Assembly (NCBI GenBank): GCA_900299305.1
Contig: OMJJ01000163.1
Span: 1 to 35,469, forward strand
Length of the DNA: 35,469 nt
Origin: a bacterium
GTDB taxonomy: Bacteria > Armatimonadota > Chthonomonadetes > Chthonomonadales > Chthonomonadaceae
Direction of reading: 5' to 3'
Positions within the stretch are counted from its first letter, which is position 1; every line of letters starts with the position of its first letter. Position numbers and translations under genes: made by a program. Below the pieces are notes generated by a model. That model ran no database searches and was not told the origin of the DNA. It worked only from the letters and a program-made list of their open reading frames with translations. Of this stretch, positions 23,543 to 32,675 are shown one piece after another.

Positions 23543-24262
23543 ATGACTAATCCGCGCCTAGAATCGTTGCAAGAGCGTTTGGGGGTGCGTTTCAGGAACA
23601 CCGAGTACCTGACACGTGCCCTCGTACACCGCTCTGCTATCTCTGAAACACAACAAGAGAGCAACGAGCGGATGGAGTTTTTGGGCGACTCCGTTCTTGG
23701 TATGATAGTGTGTGAGCAACTCCTCGAACGCTTTCCAAACTACACCGAGGGGCAACTGGCAAAGGCAAAAGCATATATCGTCAGTGAGGCGGCTCTAGCA
23801 CCCATTGCCCTCTCTATCGACCTCGACAAGTGCGTAATACTCAACCCCGCAGAGGCGGCGGCAGGAGGGCGCAATCGCCCCTCCATCCTTTCCGACGCGC
23901 TAGAGGCTCTTTTTGCCGCTATCTACCTCGATAGCGGCTTTGAGGTTGTAAAGCGCGTAGTACGCGAACTTCTCTCGCACCCTCTTGCGGAGGTTACTTC
24001 CGACCTCCACCGCAAAGACTACAAATCCTCGCTACAGATAATCACTCAGGCATACTGCCAACGTACCCCCGTCTACTCTCTGGTAGATGAGCGGGGGCGC
24101 GACCACGAGAAGGTGTTTGTGGTGCAAGCCTCTTTGGGGGAGGAGGTACTAGGGCGCGGAGAGGGGCGTAGCAAAAAAGAGGCAGAGCAGTGCGCGGCGC
24201 AACAAGCAGTAGAGAACCTACCTCTCTACCTTCTGCCCTTCCTTCCTCAAAACTCCGAATAG
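23543..24262 (+). CDS. rnc: Ribonuclease III
   Basis: Encodes 239 residues. The nuclease domain carries the signature ERMEFLGDSVLG (42-53) and the second catalytic block SDALEALFAAIYLD; the double-stranded RNA-binding domain occupies about 160-230 (DYKSSLQIITQAYCQRTPVY, then GEGRSKKEAEQCAAQQAVEN). The enzyme cleaves double-stranded RNA in rRNA maturation and mRNA decay. Many bacteria have rnc next to acpP/fabF or smc/ftsY; here it follows aspC at 20 bp, so the context is unusual. No terminator is obvious after it. Confidence 0.96.
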   Translation: MTNPRLESLQERLGVRFRNTEYLTRALVHRSAISETQQESNERMEFLGDSVLGMIVCEQLLERFPNYTEGQLAKAKAYIVSEAALAPIALSIDLDKCVILNPAEAAAGGRNRPSILSDALEALFAAIYLDSGFEVVKRVVRELLSHPLAEVTSDLHRKDYKSSLQIITQAYCQRTPVYSLVDERGRDHEKVFVVQASLGEEVLGRGEGRSKKEAEQCAAQQAVENLPLYLLPFLPQNSE

Positions 24263-24336
24263 CCGTGCTCTCTTAACTCTCTTGCACACAAAAACGACTC
24301 CTAAAAGGTACGAAATGGATAGAAGGAGACCCCCCC

Positions 24337-26388
24337 ATGCAACTATGTAATCGCCCTATGATTAAAGTTCTTTTCAACGCCTTTGGGCTACTCTGCACTC
24401 TCGTTACTACCGCGCATCTATCCGCGCAGACCCATCGGGTACTTTTTTCCCATCCGCCCAAACTACCCCTCGTTGGGGGGAGTTCCGAAACAAATCCACT
24501 CTACACCTCTGCCCTCTCATTAGATAAAACGTTGGGAGGCTACCACCGTAAGAGCCTACAAAACCAGAATCGTTGGTCGGATGCAATGGTGTTTGTAAAA
24601 GCGGTAGAGTGGGCTTTTCTGTACGACAACCTCCCCAATACTCCCGAAAACATAAGGCTACGTACACTACTAGAGCGTGGTAAGCAACGCCAAGAGGCAC
24701 TCGAAACAGGGAAGCGTACTTGGGAGGCTAAAAAAGGTTCTCTGGTACGGGGCTACGTGTCGGCGGTAGACGGCTCTGTTCAGCCTTACGGTCTTATCAT
24801 CCCCGAATCTTACGACCCCCAAAAGCCAACGCGCCTTGACGTGGTTTTGCACGGCAGTTCGCGCCCCGTAGGAGTGAGCGAAGCCAACTTTATCGCCTCT
24901 TTCGACGAGGGAGATACGGGTGGTAGAAAAGTGAGTGACCGCAACTATATCGAACTACACCCCTTGGGGCGCGTGGAGAACTGCTACCGTTGGGCAGGAG
25001 AGACCGACGTTTTTGAGGCGATTGAGGACGTGTGCCGCTGTTACAATATAGATAGGAACCGCATTGTACTGCGCGGAATGTCGATGGGGGCATCCGGAAC
25101 ATGGCACTTGGGGCTAAAGCATCCCGACACTTTTGTTGCACTCGGTCCCTACTGCGGCTATGTAGATACCCACCAGTTCTCCGAGACCCCCGGAATGAAC
25201 TTCGTAAAAGTAGGCGCACTGCCCGACCACCAAGAGAAGGTACTGCGTATGCTCGACTCGATGGACTACGCCGCAAACGCAGGGGTAGTCCCCGCTATTG
25301 GGGCGATAGGGGAAAAAGACCCCTTCTTTCAGGCGCACGTTATTATGGGCGCGGCGATGCAACGGGAAGGGCTAAAGATGGTCAATCTTATCTCTCCCGG
25401 AACGGCACACGTCCAAGACCCTACCACCTTTAAGGAACAACTGCGCCAGATAGGAGAGTACGCCGATAAAGGGCGCAACCTCTTACCACGTAGCCTACGT
25501 TTCGTAACGTGGACTCTAAAATACTCACGCTGTTACTTGGTGGAGGTTTTGGGGCTAAAAGAGCACTACCAACGCGCCGAAATCGACGCAAAACTCGACG
25601 AATCGGGAACCGTTATTCTCAAACAGCCGCGCAACATCACTCGGTTCGCGCTAATACCGCCTCCCGATACTGCCCCCTTCTGCCGTGTAGTGATAGATGG
25701 AAAGCCGATAGAGTTGCCAAGCAAGCCTCAAACCTCTGGGCAGAAGCGCGTTGTACTGGAGTGGCAAGGCACAAAATGGCAGGTAGTAGGCGAACGAGAG
25801 GTAGGAAAGCGCAGAGAGAAGCGTCCCGGACTACAAGGACCTATCGACGATGCGTTCACTGCTCCGTTTATCTGTGTACGAGGAACCGGAAAGGCGTGGA
25901 ACCCCAACATACAGGAGTGGGCAGACGCGAATCTACGCCGCTTTCAGTACGAGTGGTCGCGCTATTTTCGAGGAGAACTCCCCATCCTAAACGATACCGA
26001 AATCACTATGGAGGACTGCCAAAACTACAACCTCATTCTTTTTGGAGACCCCGGAAGTAACCTGTGGATACGTAAAATGCTCCCGCAGTTGCCCATAAAG
26101 TGGACTACAGAGAGTTGGCAGATAGGCTCACAAACCTACTCCTCTTCCGATTACGCCCCTGCCCTCATCTATCCCAACCCGTTTACAAAGCATGGCTCCC
26201 GTTACATCGTTCTCAATAGCGGTCACACCTTCCACGAAGCGGAACTCAACCGCCTGAACTATCTGCTGTTTCCCCGTTTAGGAGATTGGGCAGTTTTTAA
26301 GGTGCAGAACGGGCAACCGCAGAACCCTTCTGCCCCTCTCAAAGAGGAGTTTGTGCAAGCCGGTTTTTGGAATGAGCAGTGGCAGTAG
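24337..26388 (+). CDS. Secreted alpha/beta-hydrolase (esterase/peptidase-like)
   Basis: Encodes 683 residues; AAGGAG precedes the ATG, and the protein opens with a signal peptide (VLFNAFGLLCTLVTTAHLSA). Residues about 130-400 form an alpha/beta-hydrolase domain: oxyanion-loop region VVLHGSSRP, nucleophile Ser249 in GMSMGASGT, a likely acid in GEKDPFF and His in GTAHVQDP. The C-terminal 280 residues are beta-rich and end with an LFGDPGSN...LNSGHTFHE segment found in related large planctomycete/Armatimonadota-style hydrolases annotated as prolyl oligopeptidase-like. The substrate, probably an ester or peptide of polysaccharide breakdown, is unknown. A 370-bp structured gap follows before gatB. 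Confidence 0.78.
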   Translation: MQLCNRPMIKVLFNAFGLLCTLVTTAHLSAQTHRVLFSHPPKLPLVGGSSETNPLYTSALSLDKTLGGYHRKSLQNQNRWSDAMVFVKAVEWAFLYDNLPNTPENIRLRTLLERGKQRQEALETGKRTWEAKKGSLVRGYVSAVDGSVQPYGLIIPESYDPQKPTRLDVVLHGSSRPVGVSEANFIASFDEGDTGGRKVSDRNYIELHPLGRVENCYRWAGETDVFEAIEDVCRCYNIDRNRIVLRGMSMGASGTWHLGLKHPDTFVALGPYCGYVDTHQFSETPGMNFVKVGALPDHQEKVLRMLDSMDYAANAGVVPAIGAIGEKDPFFQAHVIMGAAMQREGLKMVNLISPGTAHVQDPTTFKEQLRQIGEYADKGRNLLPRSLRFVTWTLKYSRCYLVEVLGLKEHYQRAEIDAKLDESGTVILKQPRNITRFALIPPPDTAPFCRVVIDGKPIELPSKPQTSGQKRVVLEWQGTKWQVVGEREVGKRREKRPGLQGPIDDAFTAPFICVRGTGKAWNPNIQEWADANLRRFQYEWSRYFRGELPILNDTEITMEDCQNYNLILFGDPGSNLWIRKMLPQLPIKWTTESWQIGSQTYSSSDYAPALIYPNPFTKHGSRYIVLNSGHTFHEAELNRLNYLLFPRLGDWAVFKVQNGQPQNPSAPLKEEFVQAGFWNEQWQ

Positions 26389-26758
26389 GGGAGAGAGGGC
26401 AATTACATTGCTCTTGGGTATTGCGTATTGGCAGGTTATAGCCCTCATCACCAACCTCTTCTCCCAATTCTGGGCGAAGAGGCGAATGCACCGTACAGTA
26501 AGGTAGTTACCTTTTTATACAGGTACACCTTGCGTGTTACCAGAAAACCTTACAGCAGTACCCTCCTTCCCCCAAACTTGGGGGCAAGGATGTCCGCAGG
26601 ACAGGATGAGGGCTACTCCGCTAAATACGGCGCAACGTGATTAACCCTCTAATCACAAAGTAATGCGATTGCCCTAAATCGTAAGGGCTTGTCCTATGCA
26701 AGTGGGAAACGAACGGGTAAAATAGACTTATCTAGTTATTAGCGTCAGGAGATAGGGA
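26389..26758. other. Hairpin-rich intergenic region before gatB
   Basis: No gene is supported here; an open frame at 26428-26640 runs through the hairpins. At least five stems are visible. 26455-26482 is CCTCTTC/GAAGAGG plus CCCA/TGGG around an ATTC loop. 26565-26589 is CCTT+CCCCCAA/TTGGGGG+AAGG with one bulge. 26591-26603 is TGTCC/GGACA. 26637-26656 is GTGATTA/TAATCAC. 26671-26688 is GCCCT/AGGGC. None is followed by a clear T-run. It could be a structured leader or small RNA, or a relic of repeats. AGGAG for gatB lies just before 26759. Confidence 0.5.
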
Positions 26759-28198
26759 ATGTCTGAATACGAGCCTGTGGTGGGTATGGAGTGCCATGCG
26801 GAGCTACTCACCGAGAGTAAGATGTTTTGCGGGTGCAAAAATGAGTTTGGGGGCGAACCGAACACACGCTGTTGCCCTGTCTGTTTGGGAATGCCCGGCT
26901 CACTACCGGTAATGAACAAAATGGCGGTGGAACACGTTATCCGTACCTCTCTCGCCCTCAACTGCCAAATTACGCCCAACGCCAAATTTGACCGCAAAAA
27001 CTACTACTACCCTGACCTCCCCAAAGGCTACCAGATAAGCGAGTACGACTTCCCCATTGGGGTAAAGGGCTGGCTGGATATAGAGGTGGGCGGTGAGACG
27101 AAACGGATACATATTTTGCGCGTTCACCTAGAGGAAGATACCGGCAAACTGTTCCACGTGCTTGGCGACGAGAGTTTTGTAGACTACAACCGTAGCGGTG
27201 TTCCCCTTATGGAGATTGTCACCGACTTCCCCCCCGACATCAATTCCGCGGAAGAGGCACGTGCCTACCTTGCCAAACTTCGTGCTATTCTCACCTATAT
27301 CGGGGTGTGCGACGGCAAGATGGAGGAGGGTTCCCTGCGCTGTGAGCCGAACGTCTCTATCCGATTGAAAGGCTCTAATACCTTCGGAACCAAGACCGAA
27401 ATCAAAAACCTGAACTCGTTTCGCGCCGTACAACGCGGTATCGACTTTGAACTAGAGCGGCAAGCAGAGGTGATAGAGAGCGGAGGTAGAATCGTTCAGG
27501 AGACCCGCGGGTGGAACGATGCCAAGCAGATAACCTTTTCCCAACGCTCCAAAGAGGGGGCAGAGGAGTACCGCTACTTCCCCGAACCCGACCTCGTACC
27601 GCTAAATATCACCGAAGAGTGGATAGAGGCGATTCGTAACTCTATGCCCGAACTGCCAGACGCTCGCAGAAACCGCTTTGTAGAGCAGTACGGTATCCCT
27701 GCTTACGACGCTACCGTTCTTACCGATAGCCGCGCTCTTGCCGACTACTTCGAGGCAGTGGTAAAGACCAGTAACGACCCCAAAGCCTCCTCCAACTGGG
27801 TGATGGGGGAACTTGCCCGCCTCCAAAACGCAAACGGCAAAGAGATTACCGAGTGTCCTATTACGCCCGAAAACCTTGCCACGCTCATTCTACGCATCAA
27901 CGACAGCACCATTAGCGGCAAAATCGCGAAATCGCTTATCGAGGAGATGTATAGCACCGGAAACGCCCCCGATGTGATTATCGAGGAGAAGGGCTGGAAA
28001 ACGGTGAAAGATTCGGGGGCTATAGAGGCGATGGTAGAGAAGGTCTTTGTCGAGAACCCGCAGATAGTGGCAGATATTAAAGAGCGGGGGCTAGTGCAGA
28101 AGCGCGGCTTCCTTGTGGGGCAGGTGATGAAAGCCTCTCAGGGCAAAGCCGACCCTGCCGAAGTGAACCGCCTTGTAGACGCAAAACTCGCCCAATAA
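26759..28198 (+). CDS. gatB: Asp-tRNA(Asn)/Glu-tRNA(Gln) amidotransferase subunit B
   Basis: Encodes 479 residues. The N-terminal catalytic domain is typical ([20 protein letters not shown], with the zinc-binding Cys pairs FCGC and CCPVC, then [13 protein letters not shown] and the EEDTGKLFH phosphorylation/amidation site region). [12 protein letters not shown] and [13 protein letters not shown] follow, and the C-terminal tail is the usual helical tRNA-binding domain ending in [19 protein letters not shown]. With GatA and GatC it converts mischarged Glu-tRNA(Gln) or Asp-tRNA(Asn) to the correct amide. gatA and gatC are not in the window, so the complex is encoded in separate places. A strong AGGAG precedes the ATG. 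Confidence 0.96.
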   Translation: MSEYEPVVGMECHAELLTESKMFCGCKNEFGGEPNTRCCPVCLGMPGSLPVMNKMAVEHVIRTSLALNCQITPNAKFDRKNYYYPDLPKGYQISEYDFPIGVKGWLDIEVGGETKRIHILRVHLEEDTGKLFHVLGDESFVDYNRSGVPLMEIVTDFPPDINSAEEARAYLAKLRAILTYIGVCDGKMEEGSLRCEPNVSIRLKGSNTFGTKTEIKNLNSFRAVQRGIDFELERQAEVIESGGRIVQETRGWNDAKQITFSQRSKEGAEEYRYFPEPDLVPLNITEEWIEAIRNSMPELPDARRNRFVEQYGIPAYDATVLTDSRALADYFEAVVKTSNDPKASSNWVMGELARLQNANGKEITECPITPENLATLILRINDSTISGKIAKSLIEEMYSTGNAPDVIIEEKGWKTVKDSGAIEAMVEKVFVENPQIVADIKERGLVQKRGFLVGQVMKASQGKADPAEVNRLVDAKLAQ

Positions 28199-28225
28199 CG
28201 CAAAGAGGCGCAAAGGAGTGGCAAA

Positions 28226-29080
28226 ATGGATTCTCTGGATAAAATCTACTACGACGAGATAACATGGCAAGAGATAAACGAGGCGGTACTCGCCAAAAAG
28301 GTGGTGCTTCTGCCCATAGGTAGCACCGAACAGCACGGGCATCATCTGCCGTTAGATGTAGATAACTTCTTGGCGCGTAGCGTCTGTATCGCGGCGGCAA
28401 AACGGCTCCCCCGTGAAACCCTCGTCATGCCCACCATTCCCTACGGCTACAACGAGCACGCCCTCGACTTTCCGGGAACCATTCACGTCACCTATGAGCA
28501 TTTTATAGAGTACTGCCTCGATGTGTGCAAAAGCGTGGCACACGCCGGCTTTGAGCGCATTATCATCATCGACGGACATGGCTCCAACGAACACCTCTGC
28601 GAGTTTATTGCCCGGCGTGCTACCCTCGAAACGTCGGCAATGGTCGCCTCGACTATCTGGACAAATCTTGCAATAGAAGCGTTTGAAAGTGTGCGCGAAT
28701 CGGGGGCAGGGGGCGCGGCACACGCTTGCGAACTAGAGACCTCCGCCTACCTCTACCTAGAACCTTCGCGGGTGAAGATGGAGAAGGCAGAAGACCACTA
28801 CGGCGGCGCGGCGGGTAAACAGGGGTCTAAGTTCCTTCATGTAGACTTAGGGCGCGGTTGGGGACCTATGAAACTGATTCGCTGGACGAGTACCGCTACA
28901 CCCAACGGGGTCTCTGGTGCGCCCACACTCGCCACCGCCGAAAAGGGACGCGCCATAGTTGAGGGAGCCGCCGAGAACCTCGCCGAGTTTATCCTAGAGT
29001 TCAAAGCACTAGAAAAAGGAGAGCGGGTAGACCACCGTGTGGTCAAACCGGCTCTCCCTCAACTTCCTATTCTGGATTAA
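28226..29080 (+). CDS. Creatininase-family amidohydrolase
   Basis: Encodes 284 residues, 27 bp after gatB, with AAGGAG before the ATG. The family's metal-site motifs are present: GSTEQHGHHLPLDVD (Glu35, His37, Asp44/46) and IDGHGSNEH, followed by HACELETSAYL. Creatininase-type enzymes use two metal ions to open cyclic amides; members also act in riboflavin/F420 and mycofactocin metabolism, so creatinine is not a safe substrate call. Cytoplasmic. The 3' end of the gene contains a strong hairpin that, read on the other strand, is the terminator of the convergent rhamnosidase gene. Confidence 0.87.
   Translation: MDSLDKIYYDEITWQEINEAVLAKKVVLLPIGSTEQHGHHLPLDVDNFLARSVCIAAAKRLPRETLVMPTIPYGYNEHALDFPGTIHVTYEHFIEYCLDVCKSVAHAGFERIIIIDGHGSNEHLCEFIARRATLETSAMVASTIWTNLAIEAFESVRESGAGGAAHACELETSAYLYLEPSRVKMEKAEDHYGGAAGKQGSKFLHVDLGRGWGPMKLIRWTSTATPNGVSGAPTLATAEKGRAIVEGAAENLAEFILEFKALEKGERVDHRVVKPALPQLPILD
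29013..29057 (-). terminator. Intrinsic terminator of the rhamnosidase gene, inside the creatininase gene
   Basis: Read on the minus strand: GGAGAGC pairs with GCTCTCC, inside it a 3-bp and then a 6-bp stem (GACCAC/GTGGTC) around a 3-nt loop, then TTTTT. About 16 pairs with two small internal mismatches. It starts 42 nt beyond the rhamnosidase stop and lies within the last 25 codons of the opposite gene. Confidence 0.75.
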
Positions 29081-29098
29081 CGTGGGCGGGTCTGCCTT

Positions 29099-31783
29099 CT
29101 ACTTCACCGTAAACAGGTACGTCCCCGACTCCACCTCCATCTCCACATAGCCCTTCTGAATACCGGTTACTTTGAGGTGAGAGTTGTCTCCCAAAGGCTT
29201 TCCCCCTTCTAGTACGGTGGCACTCCCCGCAGAAGGTACGCAGACCCGCGCTGTGGAGTTGGCGGGTATCGTAACACGCCAAGTAAACGCCGTGCCTTCC
29301 CGTTTCCAGTCGCTTACAATCAGCCCACGAATAGAGCGGTACTCCGCTTTTGCAAAGGTTAAATCGGCGACAGGGTAGGGCTTTAGAGTGAAGTGAGAGA
29401 AGCCCGGATGCTCAGGCTCTGGTACGATACCCGCCAGAGCTTTGATCATCCAAGCCAGAATGTCGCCATACATGATGTGGTTGCGGGAATCGGTGTCGCG
29501 CCAACTCTCGTAGAGGGTGGTTGCGCCGTTCTCTATCCAGTAACCCCAACTCGGTAGGGTCTTTTGAGAGGCTATCTGGTAGGCAACATCGGCGCGTCCG
29601 CTCTCTAGGAGTCCGTTCAGCAGGTACTTCGCGCCCAAAATCCCCGTGTCGATATGCCCCTCTGCCTTCTCTACAGCCATCAGTAGGTTCGCAAGAATCT
29701 TATCGTGATTTTCGGGAGTAGTAAAGCCCTGATACAAGGCACAACTCTGAGCAGTCTGGGTTCCATTTGCGATAAGCCCCGTATCTGCGTGGTAAAACTT
29801 CTCCAAAAACCCCTTTTTAATGCTCTCAGCAAGGGCGTAGTAGTCGCTCGCCTCTTGGGTTCTGCCTAGTATCTCGGCGGTCTTCGCAACAATTAAGGTG
29901 TCGCGGTAGTAGTAGCCGGTAGAGGTCACTTCGGTGGGGGTTTCCGCCTTAAAGGGTGCCCAGTCCCCTAGCCCTAAACCGACGATACCGTTTCTGGAGG
30001 CGCGGGTAAGATAGTCTACATAGCGTTTCATTTTGGGGTAGTGTTCTGTCAAAATCTGCGTATCGCCCAAGTAGGTGTACATATAGTAGGGAATGAGCAG
30101 AAACGCGCTGTCCCATGCGGGCCCGTTCCCCCAAGCGTAGCCCCAACCACCCGTCGGGACGATGCCCGGCAATGCCCCCGAATCTTTCATCTCATCATCA
30201 AGGTCGTTAATCCACTTGGTATAGACTGGGGCGGGGTCGAAGTTGAAAAGGGCTTGCTCGGCGGCGAGGTGTGCATCTCCTGTCCAGCCATTCTTTTCGC
30301 GGTGTGGGCAGTCGGTGGGAATACTTTGGAGGTTGCTAAGGTACGACCAGAGACCCGCCTTCCAGATTTTATTCAGCAAGGTATTGGAGCAGGAGAAGGT
30401 TCCTACTGGGGTGACGGCGGAGTGTGCGAACTGTGCCTGTACGCTTTCGGGGGTGAGGGTTCCCGGATAGCCTGTCACCTGCACATACTGAAAGCCATGA
30501 TAGGTAAACCGCGACTCCCATACCTCTTTACCTTCCCCTTTTAGGGTGTAGATTTCGGTTTGGAAGGGTTGGGTTTTATCGGTATTCTTCACGAAGCCGC
30601 CGATGTTATCTACATTCAGAGTACCATCGGGATTTAGGCGTTCGCCATACTCTAGTTTGACCTGCGTTCCTGCCGCGCCCTGAACAGTGAGCAGGGCATT
30701 TCCTGCCATGTTCTGTCCCATATCCAGCAGATAGATACCGGGCTTGGGTTGCGAAATTTTGGCGGGGCGGCGGGTTTGCGTGATTTTTACGGGGGGCATC
30801 TGTGCCGATTTGAGTATGCCGCCGGGTTCGGGAAGCGTTTTCACGGTTTCCCAACCAGTATCGTCGTAAGAGGCGGTGCTCCAGCCCGGCTTCTCTAGGC
30901 GGGCATCGTAGAACTCGCCGCCGTGTATCCCGTCGAAGGTGATGGGGCTTGGAGCGGTATGCCACTGGTTATCCGAGACGACGCGCTCAGTGGTTCCGTC
31001 TTTGTAGGTAATGCGTAGTTCGAGGAGGAGGCGCGGGGACTGTCGCCAAGGGGCGCGGTCAAAATCCCAAACGGCACGAACATGAGGGTTTAGGAAGCCC
31101 GTCCCCAATATCGCACCTACCGCGTTGTTTCCCGCGTTCAGAAAGGCGGTTATGTCGTAAGCGTTGTAGAGAACACGGCGGTCAAAACGGGTATAGCCCG
31201 GTTCTCGTACCCCCTCGCCCACTTTGCGCCCATTGACCTGCAACTCGTAGTAGCCCAACCCAGACATAAATGCCCGTGCCTCTTGAATGGGCTTGCTAAG
31301 GGAGAAACTGCGCCGTAACAGGGGGGCGGGGGTGTATTTGATTTCGGTGCTACTCCCTATCCAACTGCCATGCCACTCCTGCGGAGAGAGGAGTCCCATC
31401 TCCCAGAAGGAGGGCTTACAGTAGGCAGAGGGCTTGCCCTCTTGGTTCCAAATACGAACCTTCCAATAGTAGCGGCGCGCCGATTCGAGAGGGTTCCCCG
31501 TAACAGGAATGTGTGCTGTCTGGTTGCTAACCACCTTCCCCGAATCCCACACATCTCCCATGTTTTTGCGTAACATACTTTGCGACGACGCAACCAACAC
31601 CTGATAGGCGGTCTGCTTCTGCCCGCGCTCCTCTGCCTCGATAACCCAACTAAGGCGGGGTTGCCGCGAGTCGATACCAAGCGGTTTTTCGAGGTATTCA
31701 CAACGCAGATAGGTGATTTTGGTATTGGCAAAGGCGGAAGTGGTTCCTAGCAAAAATAGCACAAGCAAGCCCCAAGTTCTCAT
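29099..31783 (-). CDS. Secreted alpha-L-rhamnosidase (GH78)
   Basis: Encodes 894 residues from ATG 31783, with AAGGAG upstream. A signal peptide (MRTWGLLVLFLLGTTSAFA) is followed by an Ig-like N-terminal domain (KITYLRCEYLEKPLGID), beta-sandwich domains (SGLGYYELQVNGRKVGEGV, then EPGYTRFDRRVLYNAYDI), the (alpha/alpha)6 barrel and a C-terminal beta domain. In the barrel, the motif DCPHREKNGWTGDAH (about 490-505) holds the likely general acid Glu, and GATTLYESW (about 750) the likely base, as in characterised GH78 enzymes. It removes terminal alpha-L-rhamnose from plant or bacterial glycans, probably outside the cytoplasm. No other rhamnose genes are nearby. The terminator lies inside the convergent creatininase gene. 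Confidence 0.93.
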   Translation of the reverse strand: MRTWGLLVLFLLGTTSAFANTKITYLRCEYLEKPLGIDSRQPRLSWVIEAEERGQKQTAYQVLVASSQSMLRKNMGDVWDSGKVVSNQTAHIPVTGNPLESARRYYWKVRIWNQEGKPSAYCKPSFWEMGLLSPQEWHGSWIGSSTEIKYTPAPLLRRSFSLSKPIQEARAFMSGLGYYELQVNGRKVGEGVREPGYTRFDRRVLYNAYDITAFLNAGNNAVGAILGTGFLNPHVRAVWDFDRAPWRQSPRLLLELRITYKDGTTERVVSDNQWHTAPSPITFDGIHGGEFYDARLEKPGWSTASYDDTGWETVKTLPEPGGILKSAQMPPVKITQTRRPAKISQPKPGIYLLDMGQNMAGNALLTVQGAAGTQVKLEYGERLNPDGTLNVDNIGGFVKNTDKTQPFQTEIYTLKGEGKEVWESRFTYHGFQYVQVTGYPGTLTPESVQAQFAHSAVTPVGTFSCSNTLLNKIWKAGLWSYLSNLQSIPTDCPHREKNGWTGDAHLAAEQALFNFDPAPVYTKWINDLDDEMKDSGALPGIVPTGGWGYAWGNGPAWDSAFLLIPYYMYTYLGDTQILTEHYPKMKRYVDYLTRASRNGIVGLGLGDWAPFKAETPTEVTSTGYYYRDTLIVAKTAEILGRTQEASDYYALAESIKKGFLEKFYHADTGLIANGTQTAQSCALYQGFTTPENHDKILANLLMAVEKAEGHIDTGILGAKYLLNGLLESGRADVAYQIASQKTLPSWGYWIENGATTLYESWRDTDSRNHIMYGDILAWMIKALAGIVPEPEHPGFSHFTLKPYPVADLTFAKAEYRSIRGLIVSDWKREGTAFTWRVTIPANSTARVCVPSAGSATVLEGGKPLGDNSHLKVTGIQKGYVEMEVESGTYLFTVK

Positions 31784-31884
31784 GGCTCTCTCCTTACACA
31801 GAGGGATTTTATAGCCTCTGTTTTCGAGAAGCGCGGGGCAGATACCTGCTTAAAGTGGTGTACGGGGTGTTATGAAGGGGTGTG

Positions 31885-31919
31885 GGCAAGTATCAGAGTA
31901 AAAATTATAGCACCTGTTA
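31885..31919. repeat. Remnant copy of the CPBP protease gene's 3' end
   Basis: This segment matches 32679-32713 (the last codons of the CPBP gene) at 28 of 35 bases, with 13 identical bases in a row. Read on the minus strand it encodes TGAIIFTLILA against the CPBP tail TDAVIFGLILA. It sits directly after the PIN gene stop, so the toxin-antitoxin pair is bracketed by the two copies. Confidence 0.6.
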
Positions 31920-31920
31920 T

Positions 31921-32325
31921 TTAGGGAAGTACTTCAAAGGGGGTTTTATTGTTTGCGAGGTAACTATAGAAATGGCTATCCAAAGTAAAGACACGGTATG
32001 TGTCTAGTACTTCTGCCATTGCCACCAGAGAGGCATCCGCGAAGTCCATATATGTGTACTGGCGCATTAAGAAATAGATGCGCGTCGCCTCCTCATTACT
32101 TCCAATATGCAGGGTAATCAAGCCGTCTTCAAGATAGCCGCGTAGTATCTCTTGCCCTTGCACACCTGCTTTAACACCCAGAAAGTACATGGCTTCCGTA
32201 AGGCAAGCCCATGTAGTAATCAGTTGGGAGTTGATGTGTTTCAGAGCGGCTACACAGCGGAGATGGTTCTGATCATGCCGATTTATGAGGGCAATGATTG
32301 CGCTAGAATCACAAAGTATCATCAT
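31921..32325 (-). CDS. PIN-domain ribonuclease toxin of a toxin-antitoxin pair
   Basis: Encodes 134 residues from ATG 32325. The four PIN acidic positions are visible: Asp6 (LCDSSAI), Glu44 (LTEAMYF), Asp94/Asp97 (MDFADASL) and Asp116 (FTLDSHF). PIN toxins of the VapC type cut tRNA or rRNA using metal ions held by these residues. The start lies within the end of the upstream small gene (17-bp overlap), has no ribosome site of its own and is therefore translationally coupled, typical of an antitoxin-toxin operon. An upstream in-frame ATG at 32358 adds 11 residues deeper in the antitoxin and is less likely. Confidence 0.85.
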   Translation of the reverse strand: MMILCDSSAIIALINRHDQNHLRCVAALKHINSQLITTWACLTEAMYFLGVKAGVQGQEILRGYLEDGLITLHIGSNEEATRIYFLMRQYTYMDFADASLVAMAEVLDTYRVFTLDSHFYSYLANNKTPFEVLP

Positions 32326-32590
32326 CGTGGGTAACGTGTATTTCTGGCAGTTGACCAAAACCTTCTAAGTAATGCTCTAGTTTTTCGGAACCATCAGCGG
32401 GTTCAAAGCTAAGTTGTCCCAAGCGACCTGCAAACCGTTCGGCAAGGGATTTTGATTGGCGGATATCTTTCTCTGTTGAAGGAGATCCCTCCAGTTGCAA
32501 GATGAGTATTCGGGTATTGGAGGGAATGGAGGCTGCATGATGAATGGCTTCTTCCCAAGTACCCTCAAAGAGTGTGTTTCCACGTACCAT
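32309..32590 (-). CDS. Probable antitoxin partner of the PIN toxin
   Basis: Encodes 93 residues; AGGAGACAAGGTT precedes the ATG. Residues 1-55 (FEGTWEEAIHHAASIPSNTR) form a compact alpha/beta unit, and the C-terminal third is acidic (EPADGSEKLEHYLEGFG, ending THDDDTL), suited to wrapping the toxin. It does not match the common AbrB-, RHH- or Phd-type antitoxins by eye, so the family is unclear and the role is inferred from the overlap with the PIN gene. A weak promoter (TTAAGA, 18 bp, TACAAT) may lie at 32623-32652 on the minus strand. Confidence 0.7.
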   Translation of the reverse strand: MVRGNTLFEGTWEEAIHHAASIPSNTRILILQLEGSPSTEKDIRQSKSLAERFAGRLGQLSFEPADGSEKLEHYLEGFGQLPEIHVTHDDDTL

Positions 32591-32675
32591 AACCTTGTCT
32601 CCTGACCGTTAGCAGATACTCCATTGTACCATAAAGCCATTTTCTCTCTTAATTATGTAATCCGCCTATCTCTGG

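Noticed and set aside
26428-26640. Open frame of 70 codons before gatB
   Set aside because: It runs straight through several strong hairpins, has no ribosome site and no recognisable protein features.
5365-29080. Using strand base skew by eye as proof of the origin
   Set aside because: Coding strands look C-rich on both sides, which may reflect codon use and would even oppose the usual leading-strand G excess; it needs a whole-genome calculation.
30041-30544. Plus-strand open frame within the rhamnosidase gene
   Set aside because: It is antisense to the catalytic region of a full-length GH78 enzyme, with no independent support.
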